Positions 10,490-21,331 of a DNA stretch of 64,000 nt are shown in pieces; the stretch's first letter is position 1, and every line of letters starts with the position of its first letter. The stretch covers positions 806,001 to 870,000 of the forward strand of contig MJGA01000006.1 in the NCBI GenBank assembly GCA_001910725.1, given 5' to 3'. Position numbers and translations under genes: made by a program. This DNA comes from Phanerodontia chrysosporium (Eukaryota > Basidiomycota > Agaricomycetes > Polyporales > Phanerochaetaceae). The notes under the pieces are model-generated. The model saw only the letters and a program-made list of their open reading frames with translations. It did not search any database and was not told where the DNA came from.

Positions 10490-10793
10490 CAGCCTTGGGC
10501 TGGACATGCCCTTGGTGAGTTCACTAGCTTCGTCAGTGTATGTGCATATGAAAGTGGTTAGGGTTACGCACGAGCGAAATCGACGTGTCCAGGTGAGCCG
10601 TGTTTACCCGGAGACTTTGTGGCGCCGTGGCCGTCACTGCAGGCGCTCTCAGACCGACTCGCGAACCGGTACCATCATGTATCATCTCCCACGGCATACC
10701 CAGCGCTCATCGAGTCATGGACCTCGATAACAGCTGGGCTACGTATGTTTCTCGCCAACGACAACTTCAGCAATGGCAAGCTCTGCTAGTAGG
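10490..10793. promoter_or_regulatory. Proximal promoter and 5' UTR of the disrupted DMT-2 gene
   Basis: Unique sequence between the copia-1 right flank and the inferred DMT-2 start codon at 10794. No transposon sequence or supported ORF was found. Confidence 0.45.
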
Positions 10794-10810
10794 ATGCCAT
10801 ACGACGCTGC

Positions 10811-11100
10811 TGTCGGATCTTGGGCGTTTACCGTCCTGATATGGTAGGGCGCATCAGCGCCACCAAGCCCCAGCGTTCCGCATATAGACACCTCTCTCGT
10901 AGCACTGTAGTACATGCGTCAGCACCTCGAATATATGGCCATTATGCTCACTAATATGCAGTAGAATTATTCATCATCTTGTAAAGACGATGACTGTGTA
11001 TTCTGGTCCAGTAAACCCGCTTACATACAGTAGTCCTAGACATGTATATATACCGGCTCTGTAGCACCAGAATAAATCAGTTCAGAGTACATTCTTCACA
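10811..11100 (+). repeat. copia-2 5' LTR
   Basis: 290 bp, starts TGTCGGATC and ends TTCTTCACA. TATATATA at about 11045 is a plausible TATA box near the 3' part of the LTR. Confidence 0.9.
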
Positions 11101-11113
11101 GGTTATGAGCCCC
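11101..11113 (+). promoter_or_regulatory. copia-2 primer-binding site (half-tRNA-iMet type)
   Basis: Reads GGTTATGAGCCCC immediately after the LTR, the same site as in copia-1. It complements the anticodon arm of initiator tRNA-Met, so priming by a cleaved tRNA half is predicted. Confidence 0.8.
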
Positions 11114-12015
11114 GCCCTCTAAGGGCACTCTACCTCACTCGACTCCAACTCCTTTCCATCTGCACACCCAACCTCTAGCGTAATTTCTCGAGGTTATCTC
11201 CTGTATTAGTGTAGCTGCTCAACACAGCGATCAGCACTAACACACGTCGTTTACAGCAGCCCCGACATAGGGCAAACGCGTCAGACAGTCCCTCGTAAGG
11301 ACAGGCGCGGTAGTACACGGGCACATCACTTTACGATCTGGTTCGACGCTGCACTTCAGTGGGCGCGTCGTAGGGGCCTACTCCCCTTGGTAGCAGAAGA
11401 TAGTCGTCGAGCTCTTAAACTCGATCTAGACGTCCTACCAAACTTGCGCAATAGTGGTGTTTCTTGGCCCCCGTATATCTAGCTGTAGATTGTAGCGTGT
11501 ACCTAGTACAGGCTTGTCACATCCCACCCAACTCTATCCGCCTCTCGGCTATTTCGGCTAGCTGGGATCAGCGGCGCACTGAACAGTGTACACCCGTGCA
11601 GACTGGATCGAATCATCGCACCACATCTCTGGACTCCCACCGATCAGCTCGCAGGCGAATCACCTCGTGCTCGTACAGCGATCACACGCTATAGAAATAC
11701 TGCACCCGCACCTCCTTCATCCGTCCTCCAATTCCGAACCAAACCCCGAGTCGTTCCCGTCTATCCACTCTCGTCAAAACTTGACGATCACCCATACGTC
11801 TATTACTACGACCTATCCGAACTCAACGAATTCGTCACCTTCGACCCGACATATTCCATCGGTGATCACGAGAAACCGGGCAAATACGACTTCTTTGAGG
11901 ACTTCTCCAAATCCTTCTATCTCCTTTTCGGTGCAGCAGATTCCTACGAGTACAACGAGCTCTACGTTTATCTTCGCCTCATTTACCATCACGAGCTTCC
12001 ATACTTCTTCTAGTC

Positions 12016-15000
12016 ATGTCATCATCATCCTCAGACCCCTTCAAGGCCTCGGCCTCCTCGATTCCCATGCTCGACGGCACCAACTATAAAAAGTGGGCCG
12101 CGGCGATCCGCGCTTTTCTCCGGTACTCCGGCTGCTGGGCCCTCATTGAGGGTTACACGGCTCCCACGGCTGACACGCCCGCACCGGGTGTAAGCCGTCC
12201 CGCTGACTCGGATGCCACCGGTCAGGCAGCCTGGGACGAAAAGAATCAGAAAGCGATGGGTGTAATCGAGATGTATACCAAAGAGAACCTAAAGCACCTC
12301 ATCGAAGACAAGCGCACTGCCCTCGACATGTGGAACACGCTCAAGTCTGAGTACGAGAAGCCAGGTGCCGTCGGCGCATTCGTCGCCTTCCAGGCCCTGT
12401 TTAACGCTCAGCTTGTTGATACGTCTCCACTCGGGCCGCAGCTTGACGCTCTTCACGAGGCCGCTAGTCAGGTTACCCTCGCCGGTATCGAGATCAAGGA
12501 CCAGCTCCTCGCTCTCCTCATGGTCAATTGCCTGCCGAAGTCTTATCAGACGCTCGCCTCTACCATTCTTGCGGTACACAAGGACGTCAAGGATCTCAAG
12601 CCTAGCGACGTCAAGCCCAAGATCGTCGAGGAAGAGTCTCGCCGAATTGCCAATCGTACCCAGATCTCACGCGTCTCATCGGCTCCAAAGAAGCAAACCA
12701 AGCCGTGTGAGAAGTGCGGTCGGAACAATCACACGACCGAGCAGCATTGGGACAAGAAGCCTTCTACAGGCACTGGCAATTCCGGCAACGGCAACGGCAA
12801 CAACCAGCAGGGGCAGCAGCAGGGTCAAGGGGGGAAAAGACGTGGGAAAGGCAAAGGAAATAGTAACGGACAGAATACCGCTCAGATCACAGTCGCACCG
12901 CTCGAAATTGTAAATGTACCGGATATGGCTAAGAGTTCCGAGGAATCCATCTCTGTTTCTCTTTATGCCAACGGTGTGATCGGCGCGTCGACTGACTGGA
13001 TGGTTGATTCAGGCTGTACCGCACATGTCACCAATCAGAAATCGGATTTCATATCGTACACAGAGTTCCGTACTCCTGGCGCGGCACACACTGCCGGCAA
13101 ACGCCAAACGATTCCGATTCTGGGTGCAGGCACGGTCATACTTCACCACCGGACCGATGACGGTCATAAGCGGTATCTTCTTCTCACAGAAGTTCTGTAC
13201 GTTCCTGACGCAAATATGCGCTTCTTTGCTCCACGCATTCCCGTTCTGAGGGGCCATCATTGGGTGATCAAAGGGTCACGCATGACATTGATGGGAGATA
13301 ACGGTGGAAAAGAGACAGTCCTCGCTTCTGCGCATCTGCGCGAGCTTGAGGGTCTCTATTTCATACGCGCGAATATATTGCACTCTCCACCACTACCACG
13401 GAAAGACACTCCGTTTGTTGTGGCAGCTATCGAGCCTTTTGATCTCTGGCATGAACGCTTTGGCCACGCCGGCAAGAAAGCTATTGAGCACCTGCCCGGC
13501 AATGTGAAAGGTGTGCCTAAACAGCTCAAAGCACCAGCCGACTCGTCTCCGTGCGAGGGCTGTGAACTCGGCAAATCTCGCCGAGATCCCTTTCCGCCAT
13601 CTGACTCGCGCACCGAGCATCCTCTGGACTTGGTGCACATGGACCTTGTCGAGTATCCGTCACTCTCAATTGATGGGTACAAGTACGCGATGACTACCCT
13701 CGACGATCATTCCTCTTTCGGTGTCGCCTGGTACCTTAAACGGAAATCAGACGCCCTCTCGTGCCTTAAGCGGTACAAAGCTTGGGCCGAGACTCAGACC
13801 GAACGGAAGCTCAAATGCATCCGATCGGACCGAGGGGGGAGTTCTTCGGCCGCGACTTCGACGAATTCCTTGCAGAGCATGGCATCGAGCGCCAACAAAG
13901 CGTCGCCAGATCACCACAACAAAACGGACGAGCGGAACGATGGCAGCAGACAATTGCCAATAAGGCTGAGGCTATGCGACATCATGCCGGACTCTCATCA
14001 GGGTTCTGGAAGCTTGCCTCCGAAGCCGCCGTTCACATCTACAATCGGCAACCGCTCCGACGTCTCAAGTGGAAGCCGCCCATTACCGCATGGGATGGCA
14101 CAGTGCCGGACGTTTCATATTTCCGCGTATTTGGCTGTAAAGCCTACGTACACATACACAAGGACGCACGCCAGAATAAGCTGCAGCCTAAGGCTAAAGT
14201 AATGGTGTTTGTCGGCTACGAACCTGGTTCAAAGGGTTACAGGTTCTGGGATAAAAGTAGCCGTTCCATCGTCGTGTCCCGCGATGTGACCTTCGATGAG
14301 AAGTCCTTCCCTAATAAGGAACCACAGGCTAGTCAAGCAGACGAACCTGATGATGCCGCACCTCCTTTCCGGAACCCAACGCCGGAACCGGACATTGATC
14401 CGGAACAAGACCTCCCTGACGTCTTACCCGATAAGGCACCGCATCCGCGCCCTGACAATGCGCTAAGTGATAGCGATAGTGACCTCGAAGATCTGTACCA
14501 AGATCCACCACCTAAGCCACAACCTCAACAGCACCCACCAGAACCAGTCCCACGGGCAGAGCCACAGCCGCCGCCCGTACAACCTCGTTATCCTCGATAT
14601 CCTTCACCTCCCCGCATGGCACGTAGACGACAGCGCTCTTCTCCTTCACCAGAGAGAGCACAGCAACGTCGCGGACATTCATCCCCACGTCGCGAGTTAC
14701 GTCGCCCTGATACTCCAGAGAACCGCGAAGAGCACAGACGTGCCCGCGAGTGGCTCAGAGATCACGGCCCGTTCCAGCCGCAAGCGCCCGCTCCACCGCC
14801 TCCGGAACCCGTTCCCGATCATCCATACCAAAGACCACGGCGCCAGAACGCCGGTCAGCGGAGAGTTCCGGATAATTCATATGGCGATGTTCCACCTACG
14901 GAAGCATGGCGGCAGCAGGAACGAGACATCAGACGTGATCAACGCGAAGCTAGACAGCGCGCCGAGGAGTACCAACAATGGCGTGAGTCTATTCCCATCC

Positions 15001-16673
15001 CCAGCGATGACTCTTCATCGTCGCATGGTGGATCGGATGCAGATGTAGAGACAGATCCCGATCACCCCATGAGCGGCACGCTCTCGGGTTCTTATCGCGA
15101 ACTGCTCATGCATGCCACGCAAGTTGACCCTCAGACCTACAAGGAAGCGATGTCTAGACCTGATGCGAAGCAGTGGGAGATTGCAATGCTTGAGGAATTG
15201 AAATCTCACGAGGAAAACAAGACTTGGATTCTGGTTACACGACCGCGTAATCGACGGATCGTGAAATGCAAATGGGTGTTTGTCATCAAGGCTGACGGCC
15301 GCTACAAAGCACGCCTCGTGGCCAAAGGATTCACTCAGGTACAGGGTATAGACTTTCAGGAAACCTTCTCTCCCGTCGCACGATATGAAGCTATACGCTT
15401 CTTGCTCGCACATGCCGCACTCGAAAATTGGGAAATCGAGGCAATGGATATAAAAACGGCCTTCCTGTATGGCGAGCTCGACGAGGAGATCTACATGGAA
15501 CAACCAGAAGGTTTCGTGGAGAAGGGAAAGGAGCACATGGTGTGCAAGCTGCAGAAGGCAATCTACGGCCTGAAGCAAGCCTCTCGCACCTGGAATCAGA
15601 AGTTACACCAAACTCTGATAGGCATTGGTTTCGAACGTACCCGGTCAGATGCCGGGGTATACGTCTACGAGCAGAAGAAGGGCCACATGATCCTTATCGT
15701 CTACGTCGACGATCTGCTCCCAATGGGTCCGAGCAAATCTGAGATTGATCGCGTCAAGAAGGTTCTCGCAGACAAATTCCAAATGCGGGACCTCGGCCCG
15801 GCGGACACCTTCCTGGGCATGCGCATCACTCGTGATCGCTCGAAGCGGCAACTGGAACTGGATCAGCAGAACTACATCGAGCAGGTCCTCACACGCTTCC
15901 AGATGCACAATGCAAAGCCGCAAAAAACCCCACTGCCTGAAGGGTTACACCTCGAGAAGGCAGAAGATGGCTACAAGGCCAACGCGACGCTACTACATCA
16001 GTACCAGACCATGATCGGTAGCTTGATCTATTGCATGATTGGGTCACGGCCCGACATAGCATACGCCGTCACTCGTCTCTCCCAGTACATGTCCAATCCC
16101 ACACCCACGCACGTTGAGCATGCGAAACATGTCTTGCGATACCTCCGTGCGACAAATGACTTCCGCATCCGTTTCCAGGGTTCCGGTCAATCGGGCCTGA
16201 TTGGTTATTCGGATGCAGACTGGGGTGAGAATCGAGATAACCGACGATCGACTACTGGCTACACGTTCCTCATGGCTGATGCCGCTGTCACATGGGTTTC
16301 CCGGATGCAGCGGACCGTAGCACGCTCCTCGACTGAAGCCGAATACATGGCGCTTTCTGACGCATGTTCGGAGGTTGCCTGGCTGACGTCACTCCAGCGC
16401 GAGATCGGATTCCCACAGAAGGGTCCGGTGCCCATGGTTTCAGACAACCAAGGCGGAATTTTCCTCGCTATCAATCCCGCGCATGATCGTCGCCTCAAGC
16501 ATGTGGACATTCGATATCACTTCATCCGCGAGTTCGTAGAGGACAAACGCGTCGAGATAGTGTACATCTCCACCGACGACATGATCGCCGACATTCTCAC
16601 CAAGCCGCTAGGTGCGAAGAAGCACGAGAAGTTCCGAAAGGCTCTCGGCCTCGTATCTTCCAAGGACTTGTAA
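12016..16673 (+). pseudogene. copia-2 Gag-Pol, frameshifted in integrase
   Basis: Gag starts at 12016. The retroviral-type finger is CEKCGRNNHTTEQH, in which the last ligand is His instead of Cys. The protease motif is WMVDSGCTAHVT. The integrase finger (DLWHERFGHAGKKAI...CEGCELGK) and first catalytic region (DLVHMDLVEY) are in the first frame, which continues to 14202. At the run of six G at 13834-13839 the frame must change to reach EFFGRDFDEFLAEHG and the rest of integrase, RT and RNase H, which read to 16673. A proline-rich spacer precedes RT, whose active site is the canonical YVDD (LIVYVDDLL). RNase H shows SSTEAEYMALS and IADILTKPLG. A one-base loss from the homopolymer, or an assembly error there, explains the break. 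Confidence 0.88.
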
Positions 16674-16684
16674 ACGAGTGGGAG

Positions 16685-16974
16685 TGTCAGATCTTGGGCG
16701 TTTACCGTCCTGATATGGTAGGGCGCATCAGCGCCACCAAGCCCCAGCGTTCCGCATATAGACACCTCTCTCGTAGCACTGTAGTACATGCGTCAGCACC
16801 TCGAATATATGGCCATTATGCTCACTAATATGCAGTAGAATTATTCATCATCTTGTAAAGACGATGACTGTGTATTCTGGTCCAGTAAACCCGCTTACAT
16901 ACAGTAGTCCTAGACATGTATATATACCGGCTCTGTAGCACCAGAATAAATCAGTTCAGAGTACATTCTTCACA
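16685..16974 (+). repeat. copia-2 3' LTR
   Basis: 290 bp, matching the 5' LTR except the fifth base. It abuts the target-site duplication GCTGC and the remainder of DMT-2 exon 1, so it could drive a 5'-truncated transporter transcript. Confidence 0.9.
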
Positions 16975-18720
16975 GCTGCCACGCCCGACGTGCAGTCATT
17001 CCCTCCGGACGCCTGGACGCCTGAAACGTTGACAAATGCATCGGACGCAGCACCTGGCAAACTAAGATATGAGCATGCGCGCCGTATATGGAGTAACTTC
17101 ATGTCTCAAGCTAGAGAAGTCATTCAGGAGAACACTGGAATGCTGCTCGTTGCTCTCGCGGAGGTGTGTGCCATAGCCTGCTGCCGTGTATCGCAACTCA
17201 TTGGTGATATCATCAGGCGTTTTACGCGTCGATGAACCTCGCGGTGAAGGAGCTGAGTGGGATTGACCCTCCAGTGAGCACAATGCAGCTCATCTGGATA
17301 AGGATGGTGCGTATTGCCTAACTTCCTATACGTAGGCTGACCCCTGGCAGCACAGACTATCACCTGGCTCTGCTCCGTATGCTACATGTACATCGCGAAG
17401 ATACCCGAGCCCCTGCTGGGACCTAAAGGCGTGCGCCTGCTCCTTGCATTCCGCGGTTTCTGCGGGTGCGTTCTGTACCCAAGGCAATATGACCGGATCG
17501 TTGACTATATGCGCAGGTTTTTTGGTCTCTTCGGCGTATACTACTCTCTGCAGTACCTCTCTCTCGCCGACGCGACCGTGCTCACATTTCTCGCCCCGAT
17601 TCTCACGACCTTCACTGGTGCTATGTTCCTCGGCGAGAAATTCTCTTGGAAGCAGGTTGCCGCGGGCTGTACGTTCTTGGCATCTACATCCAGGCCTCTC
17701 CACTGACCTCGCATAGTCTGCAGTCTGCTCGGCGTTGTGTTGATCGCGCGGCCTCCCTTCCTCTTCGGCACTGTCGTCACTGTACCGCCTGCAGCTGCGG
17801 ACGCTGATGCAGTGCCGACGGAAAGCTTCTCATCACCCGGAGTCACAGCAGCGGAGCGTCTGAGCGCCGTAGGGTGAGTATCCGTGTCTCACACAGGCGC
17901 TCCTTACTCAAGTTGCATGCCCAGCGTCTCGATTCTTGGTGCCCTCGGCGCGACAGGTGTCTGTCAGTAGGTTTTTCAAACACGTGGGCAACGCTGCTCA
18001 CCCGCCTTTTGCAGACACCATCATCCGCGCCATCGGCACGCGTGCGCACGCCCTGCACAATATCGTCGCGTTCTCGTCGCAGTGTGTCATCGTGTCGACT
18101 GTCGCGTGAGTCCCTCCGCCCCTGAGCGCCATCTTCGTGAGTGCTGACGCAGGCTCATGCAGCATGATCGCAATGCAGACGCCAATCGTCGTTCCAACGA
18201 AGATCGAATGGCTTGCGCTGCTGCTTATGATAGGTTTCAATGGATTCTTTGCTCAGGTAAGGCGCGATCCTTGTAGTTACAGGCACCTGCACATCATCTG
18301 AGTCAATCACGTCTAGCTGTTTATGACCATGGGCCTACAACGCCAGGCTGTCGGTCGCTCAACCATGGCGGTGTACATACAGGTACGCCTGTCGATGACA
18401 TACTGTGCCTTTCCCCTGCCAACCGCACTCCGTAGATTGTGTACGCCATTATCTTCGACCAAGTGTTTTTCCATGCCGCACCGTCGCTGCTGTCCGTCTT
18501 TGGCACGCTCATCATCGTGCTTTCGGCCGTCTATGTGGCGGTGGGTGTACCTCCTGGCAAGATGAGTATGCCACTGACGTTCTGCACGTAGCTGACGAAG
18601 GAGGAGGGTGCGAGCCGTAAAGAGCAGTCGCCCGAGGACGTGGCGCTACAGGAAGGCCTCCTCGCCGCTCAAGAGGACGACGTACAACACGCTCCTGCGA
18701 AGGAACACTCGAGGCCCTAG

Positions 18721-19181
18721 AGGACCACTTCAAACTTCGAGGCCTGTTGCAAGCTCCCATGAATATGCTGAGACGCTAACCGATGTACCGATGTAAATTC
18801 CATGTAGAGATTGATGTGCGCCAGATTGTTAAGAACTTGACTTTAAATCGTGGGCGGGATTGAAAAGGTGTGGAGGGCAGATTTCGCGTGGAGACTGCGA
18901 ACGGCCTGCGCCTGGGATTGCAGTTAGCGCCGACGGTACCGGCGCGCCGCGCAGGTTCCACTGCGCAAAACGGAAGATGATGCGCGCGTGTCACCTGGGC
19001 GTCACCTTCGAAATACACGCAAATTCTACGGAAGTGATGTGTAGAATACCCCTCTTGGGCATCTGACAGGAATACGAAGGATGCTCGTCTGTGATGCATA
19101 GGTGACCCGCCGATTTTCCCTCGATGACGAGGTTGTGTCATCTCCACTTGACGGCGCAAGGGTTATCGAGGCCAGAGGATT
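18721..19181. other. Intergenic region between DMT-2 and gypsy-A
   Basis: No gene can be supported here. It ends in the gypsy-A target-site duplication GGATT (19177-19181). The left boundary of the Tnp2-type DNA transposon may lie in this stretch, but I found no terminal inverted repeat. Confidence 0.4.
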
Positions 19182-19354
19182 TGTTACAGTTGGGATATGG
19201 CTGTGCAAGGCTATACTGATTTATTTGATCCTCTCTTTTCTCTTACATGTTTCACCCCTCTTTCATCATGTTTCATCCCTTGATTCATTATGACTCATAC
19301 TGACTGGTAGCCTATGCCTCGTTGTTCCCTCCTGGTAGCAGGCCTGGGTTAGAG

Positions 19355-19361
19355 TATATAA
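19355..19361 (+). promoter_or_regulatory. gypsy-A LTR TATA box
   Basis: TATATAA, 34 nt upstream of the AGCTTCTCCT element that pairs with the PBS. The same spacing recurs in gypsy-C. Confidence 0.7.
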
Positions 19362-19429
19362 GGACTACCTCTCTGTACTCTTTTCTTCAGCTTCTCCTCT
19401 TGTACTCTCGTCTAGTTATCTATTGCTAC

Positions 19430-19489
19430 ACTTGGAGCCTGAGTCCAAGTCTTCTGTACTCGCGCTACACTTGAGGCCTGCGCTCAAGT
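19430..19489 (+). promoter_or_regulatory. Tandem leader hairpins in gypsy-A R/U5
   Basis: Two inverted repeats of 21 nt at a 39-nt period: ACTTGGA/TCCAAGT and ACTTGAG/CTCAAGT, each with a 7-nt loop (GCCTGAG, GCCTGCG). The stems differ between the two copies but stay perfectly paired, which points to an RNA structure in the leader. The role (packaging, dimerisation, reverse transcription) is unknown. Confidence 0.55.
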
Positions 19490-19519
19490 CCTCTATACAC
19501 GTATTCAGACTCTTACATT

Positions 19520-19529
19520 AGGAGAAGCT
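19520..19529 (+). promoter_or_regulatory. gypsy-A self-primer-type PBS
   Basis: AGGAGAAGCT begins two bases after the LTR and is the exact reverse complement of AGCTTCTCCT at 19389-19398, the predicted first bases of the element RNA. This is the arrangement of Tf1/sushi-type elements, where the 5' end of the mRNA folds back, is cleaved and primes DNA synthesis. No match to a tRNA 3' end was recognised. Confidence 0.7.
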
Positions 19530-19896
19530 CCCACACGCATCGGCTGGCCTGCCTAAGGCCCAAGCCCAGAATATCGCAGTCACCACGGACAAGCTAGCGT
19601 GCGCCAGTTGCGCACACGTATTCCACAAGAAACAGATCAAGGACAAGCACTGGGGAAAGAACGAACGCGACAGACTTCAGTGGACCAAGTGTCAAGTACA
19701 ACCGTGCCCTTGGAGGTACCTTAACGCAGCACCCGAAGACGAAATCTCTGAAGAAGATCACGAACGACCGACAGAACAGCAAATTAGCAGATTCCCCAGC
19801 ATCGACGAATACGAGAGATACTCCGACGAACAGGAGGCAAGAGCACACGACGAAAGCGAAGAAACACAGTCGTCCACTGACTCCACACAATCCGAC
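19522..19896 (+). other. AUG-free open frame in phase with gypsy-A gag
   Basis: From the TAG at 19519 to the gag ATG the frame is open for 125 codons and contains no ATG in any frame back to the predicted transcript start. It would encode a Cys-containing segment (CASCAHVFHKK, then CQVQPC), followed by an acidic, Ser-rich stretch. It could be a plain leader, or an N-terminal Gag extension started at a near-cognate codon such as CTG at 19549. The sequence is unchanged in gypsy-B. Confidence 0.45.
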
Positions 19897-21327
19897 ATGG
19901 CCACCGAAACACAGCTGGAAACCGAAATACGCCAAGAAACAAACACGATACAGAACCTCGACGATTTACCCGTCGAACAATTACTCGCAGCAGTGGCACA
20001 ACGAGTTGGGTTTCAGGGAAACCCTAATGGCATATCCGTCGCACTATTCCAACAAGCCATAAACCAGGCCGTGAACTCGAGCGGAACATGGTTCACACAC
20101 TACGGAAACCTCGGCCAAGGAAGTGGAAGCAACCCCTCAGGAGGAGGAGGAGGTAATCCTCCAGGAGGAGGAGGCAATCCGCCAGGAGGAGGAGGAGGCA
20201 ATTCCCCAGGAGGAGGAGGCAACGGACCGCAACCTCCATCCAACCTCGACCAGAATGTCTTAGCAGCCTTCACAGCGGCAATACGGGCCCTCGTACCACA
20301 AGACGAACAGATGACACCCCCGGAAGAATTCACTGGAGAAGCCGAGAAGGCTCGCGACTTCGTCCACCAATGCGAGATGTACTTTAGAGCCAAAGCCTCC
20401 AAGTTCCCCACCGACGAATCTAAGACCCGCTACTTCGACTCAAGAATGAAGGACGAAGGAAAGAAGTACCCTAGACGATGGGCCACCATGCGAGAGCGAA
20501 TCTACTTACTCAGTGGATTCCCCACATGGGACAAGCACAAGGCAGACTTCCTCGACACATACCAATCACCAGATCCCAGAGCGGAAGCTATGAGCAGGCT
20601 CCATGCCATTACGCAAGGCGACAGATCCGTCCACGAATTCAATGTGGAATTCAATACCCTTCTCGCCGAAGCAGGTGTCATTAACCCCGACGCTGATGAA
20701 TCCATGGCGCAACAATATGTACGCGCCCTCGATCATAAACTCGTCGACAAACTCCTCCTCGTTGTACCGGATCACGCCCCTCTATCCCTTTGGCAGAATC
20801 ATGCCCTCATCATCGACAATAGAAGACGCATTGTCAAATCAATCCGGCAGCGTAAAGACCACACGCACTACTCCAATCATTCCACCACTTCCAACTCCAA
20901 CACTACGTCCACTCCTGATCCCAATGCAATGGAGATCGACGCCATCACCACCAGGAAGACTGGAGTCAAGTGCTACAATTGTAGACGAGAAGGGCACATT
21001 GCACGAGAATGCCGAGCCCCACGCCGTAACCAAGAGCAGAACGAACAAGGCAACGGGCGTGGACAAGGAAGGAACAACCCGGACGAGGCGGATTCACACG
21101 CCAATTTACGTCAAACCGGGGCAACAGTCGAACCCAGATCAGGGCAACACAAGTCGAAGGAAAGAACGAAACCAACGAAGGAACCTCTAACACGAACCAA
21201 GTTGACATCAACGCCGTCATGGCCTTGTCCATGCAACAATTCGACGAACTCGCCACTCGCTATTATTCAACGCGCTCGAAGACCAACGACAATGAGACCA
21301 CGGAGACTCAGAAGGATTTTTAACTAA
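19897..21327 (+). pseudogene. gypsy-A Gag, C-terminus frameshifted
   Basis: Capsid/nucleocapsid protein of the element. It has an N-terminal helical region, a Gly-rich linker (blocks of GGGGN-P, about residues 75-110), a Ty3-type capsid region (TPPEEFTGEAEKARDFV...) and a CCHC knuckle (CYNCRREGHIAREC). Just after the knuckle, at about 21080, one T is missing compared with gypsy-B (AACCCGG against AACCCTGG). The last roughly 80 residues are therefore out of the ancestral frame, although by chance the ORF stays open to nearly the same stop. Capsid and zinc knuckle are intact, so it might still assemble. It is annotated as damaged because gypsy-B preserves the alternative, composition-consistent tail. 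Confidence 0.8.
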
Positions 21328-21331
21328 GAGG

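Larger units (their letters stand above)
10811..16974 (+). mobile_element. copia-2: Ty1/copia LTR retrotransposon inserted in DMT-2
   Basis: A 6164-bp element with 290-bp LTRs (10811-11100, 16685-16974) that differ by eye at one position (fifth base, G/A), flanked by the 5-bp target-site duplication GCTGC (10806-10810 and 16975-16979). It has a primer-binding site at 11101, a 0.9-kb leader (11101-12015), then a gag-pol ORF broken by a single frameshift, and a purine tract (GAGTGGGAG) before the 3' LTR. It belongs to a different family from copia-1 (different LTR, longer leader, different Gag). The low LTR divergence means recent insertion despite the frameshift. Confidence 0.92.
10794..18720 (+). 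pseudogene. EamA/DMT transporter copy 2 (DMT-2), split by copia-2
   Basis: Paralog of DMT-1 with the same exon plan. The first exon is cut: ATG at 10794 plus 14 nt lie left of copia-2 (MPYDA), and the rest resumes in frame at 16980 (PDVQSFPPDAW), matching the DMT-1 N-terminus TPYEAQWTPDTPTFPPD. Later exons: 17217-17306, 17356-17465, 17517-17668, 17717-17873, 17925-17962, 18015-18105, 18163-18256, 18317-18382, 18436-18540 and 18592-18720. Without the insertion the coding sequence would be 1233 nt (410 aa) with no other lesion. Membrane core stretches such as ADATVLTFLAPILTTFTGA are conserved. The gene looks freshly inactivated. An N-terminally shortened protein from an ATG at about 17101, driven by the 3' LTR, is possible but untested. 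Confidence 0.85.
19182..19517 (+). repeat. gypsy-A 5' LTR
   Basis: 336 bp, TGTTACAG...CTCTTACA. TATATAA at 19355-19361 is the core promoter. The predicted transcript start is about 19389 (AGCTTCTCCT), inferred from TATA spacing and from complementarity to the PBS. Downstream lie two 21-nt hairpins (19430-19450 and 19469-19489). Confidence 0.93.

Noticed and set aside
11586..12089. 167-codon frame in the copia-2 leader
   Set aside because: Ser/Thr/His-rich, overlaps the gag start in another frame, no motif; likely chance.
13834..13839. Programmed -1 frameshift at the six-G run of copia-2
   Set aside because: It lies inside the integrase core rather than at a gag-pol boundary, and slippage would add an extra Gly. 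A one-base indel is simpler.
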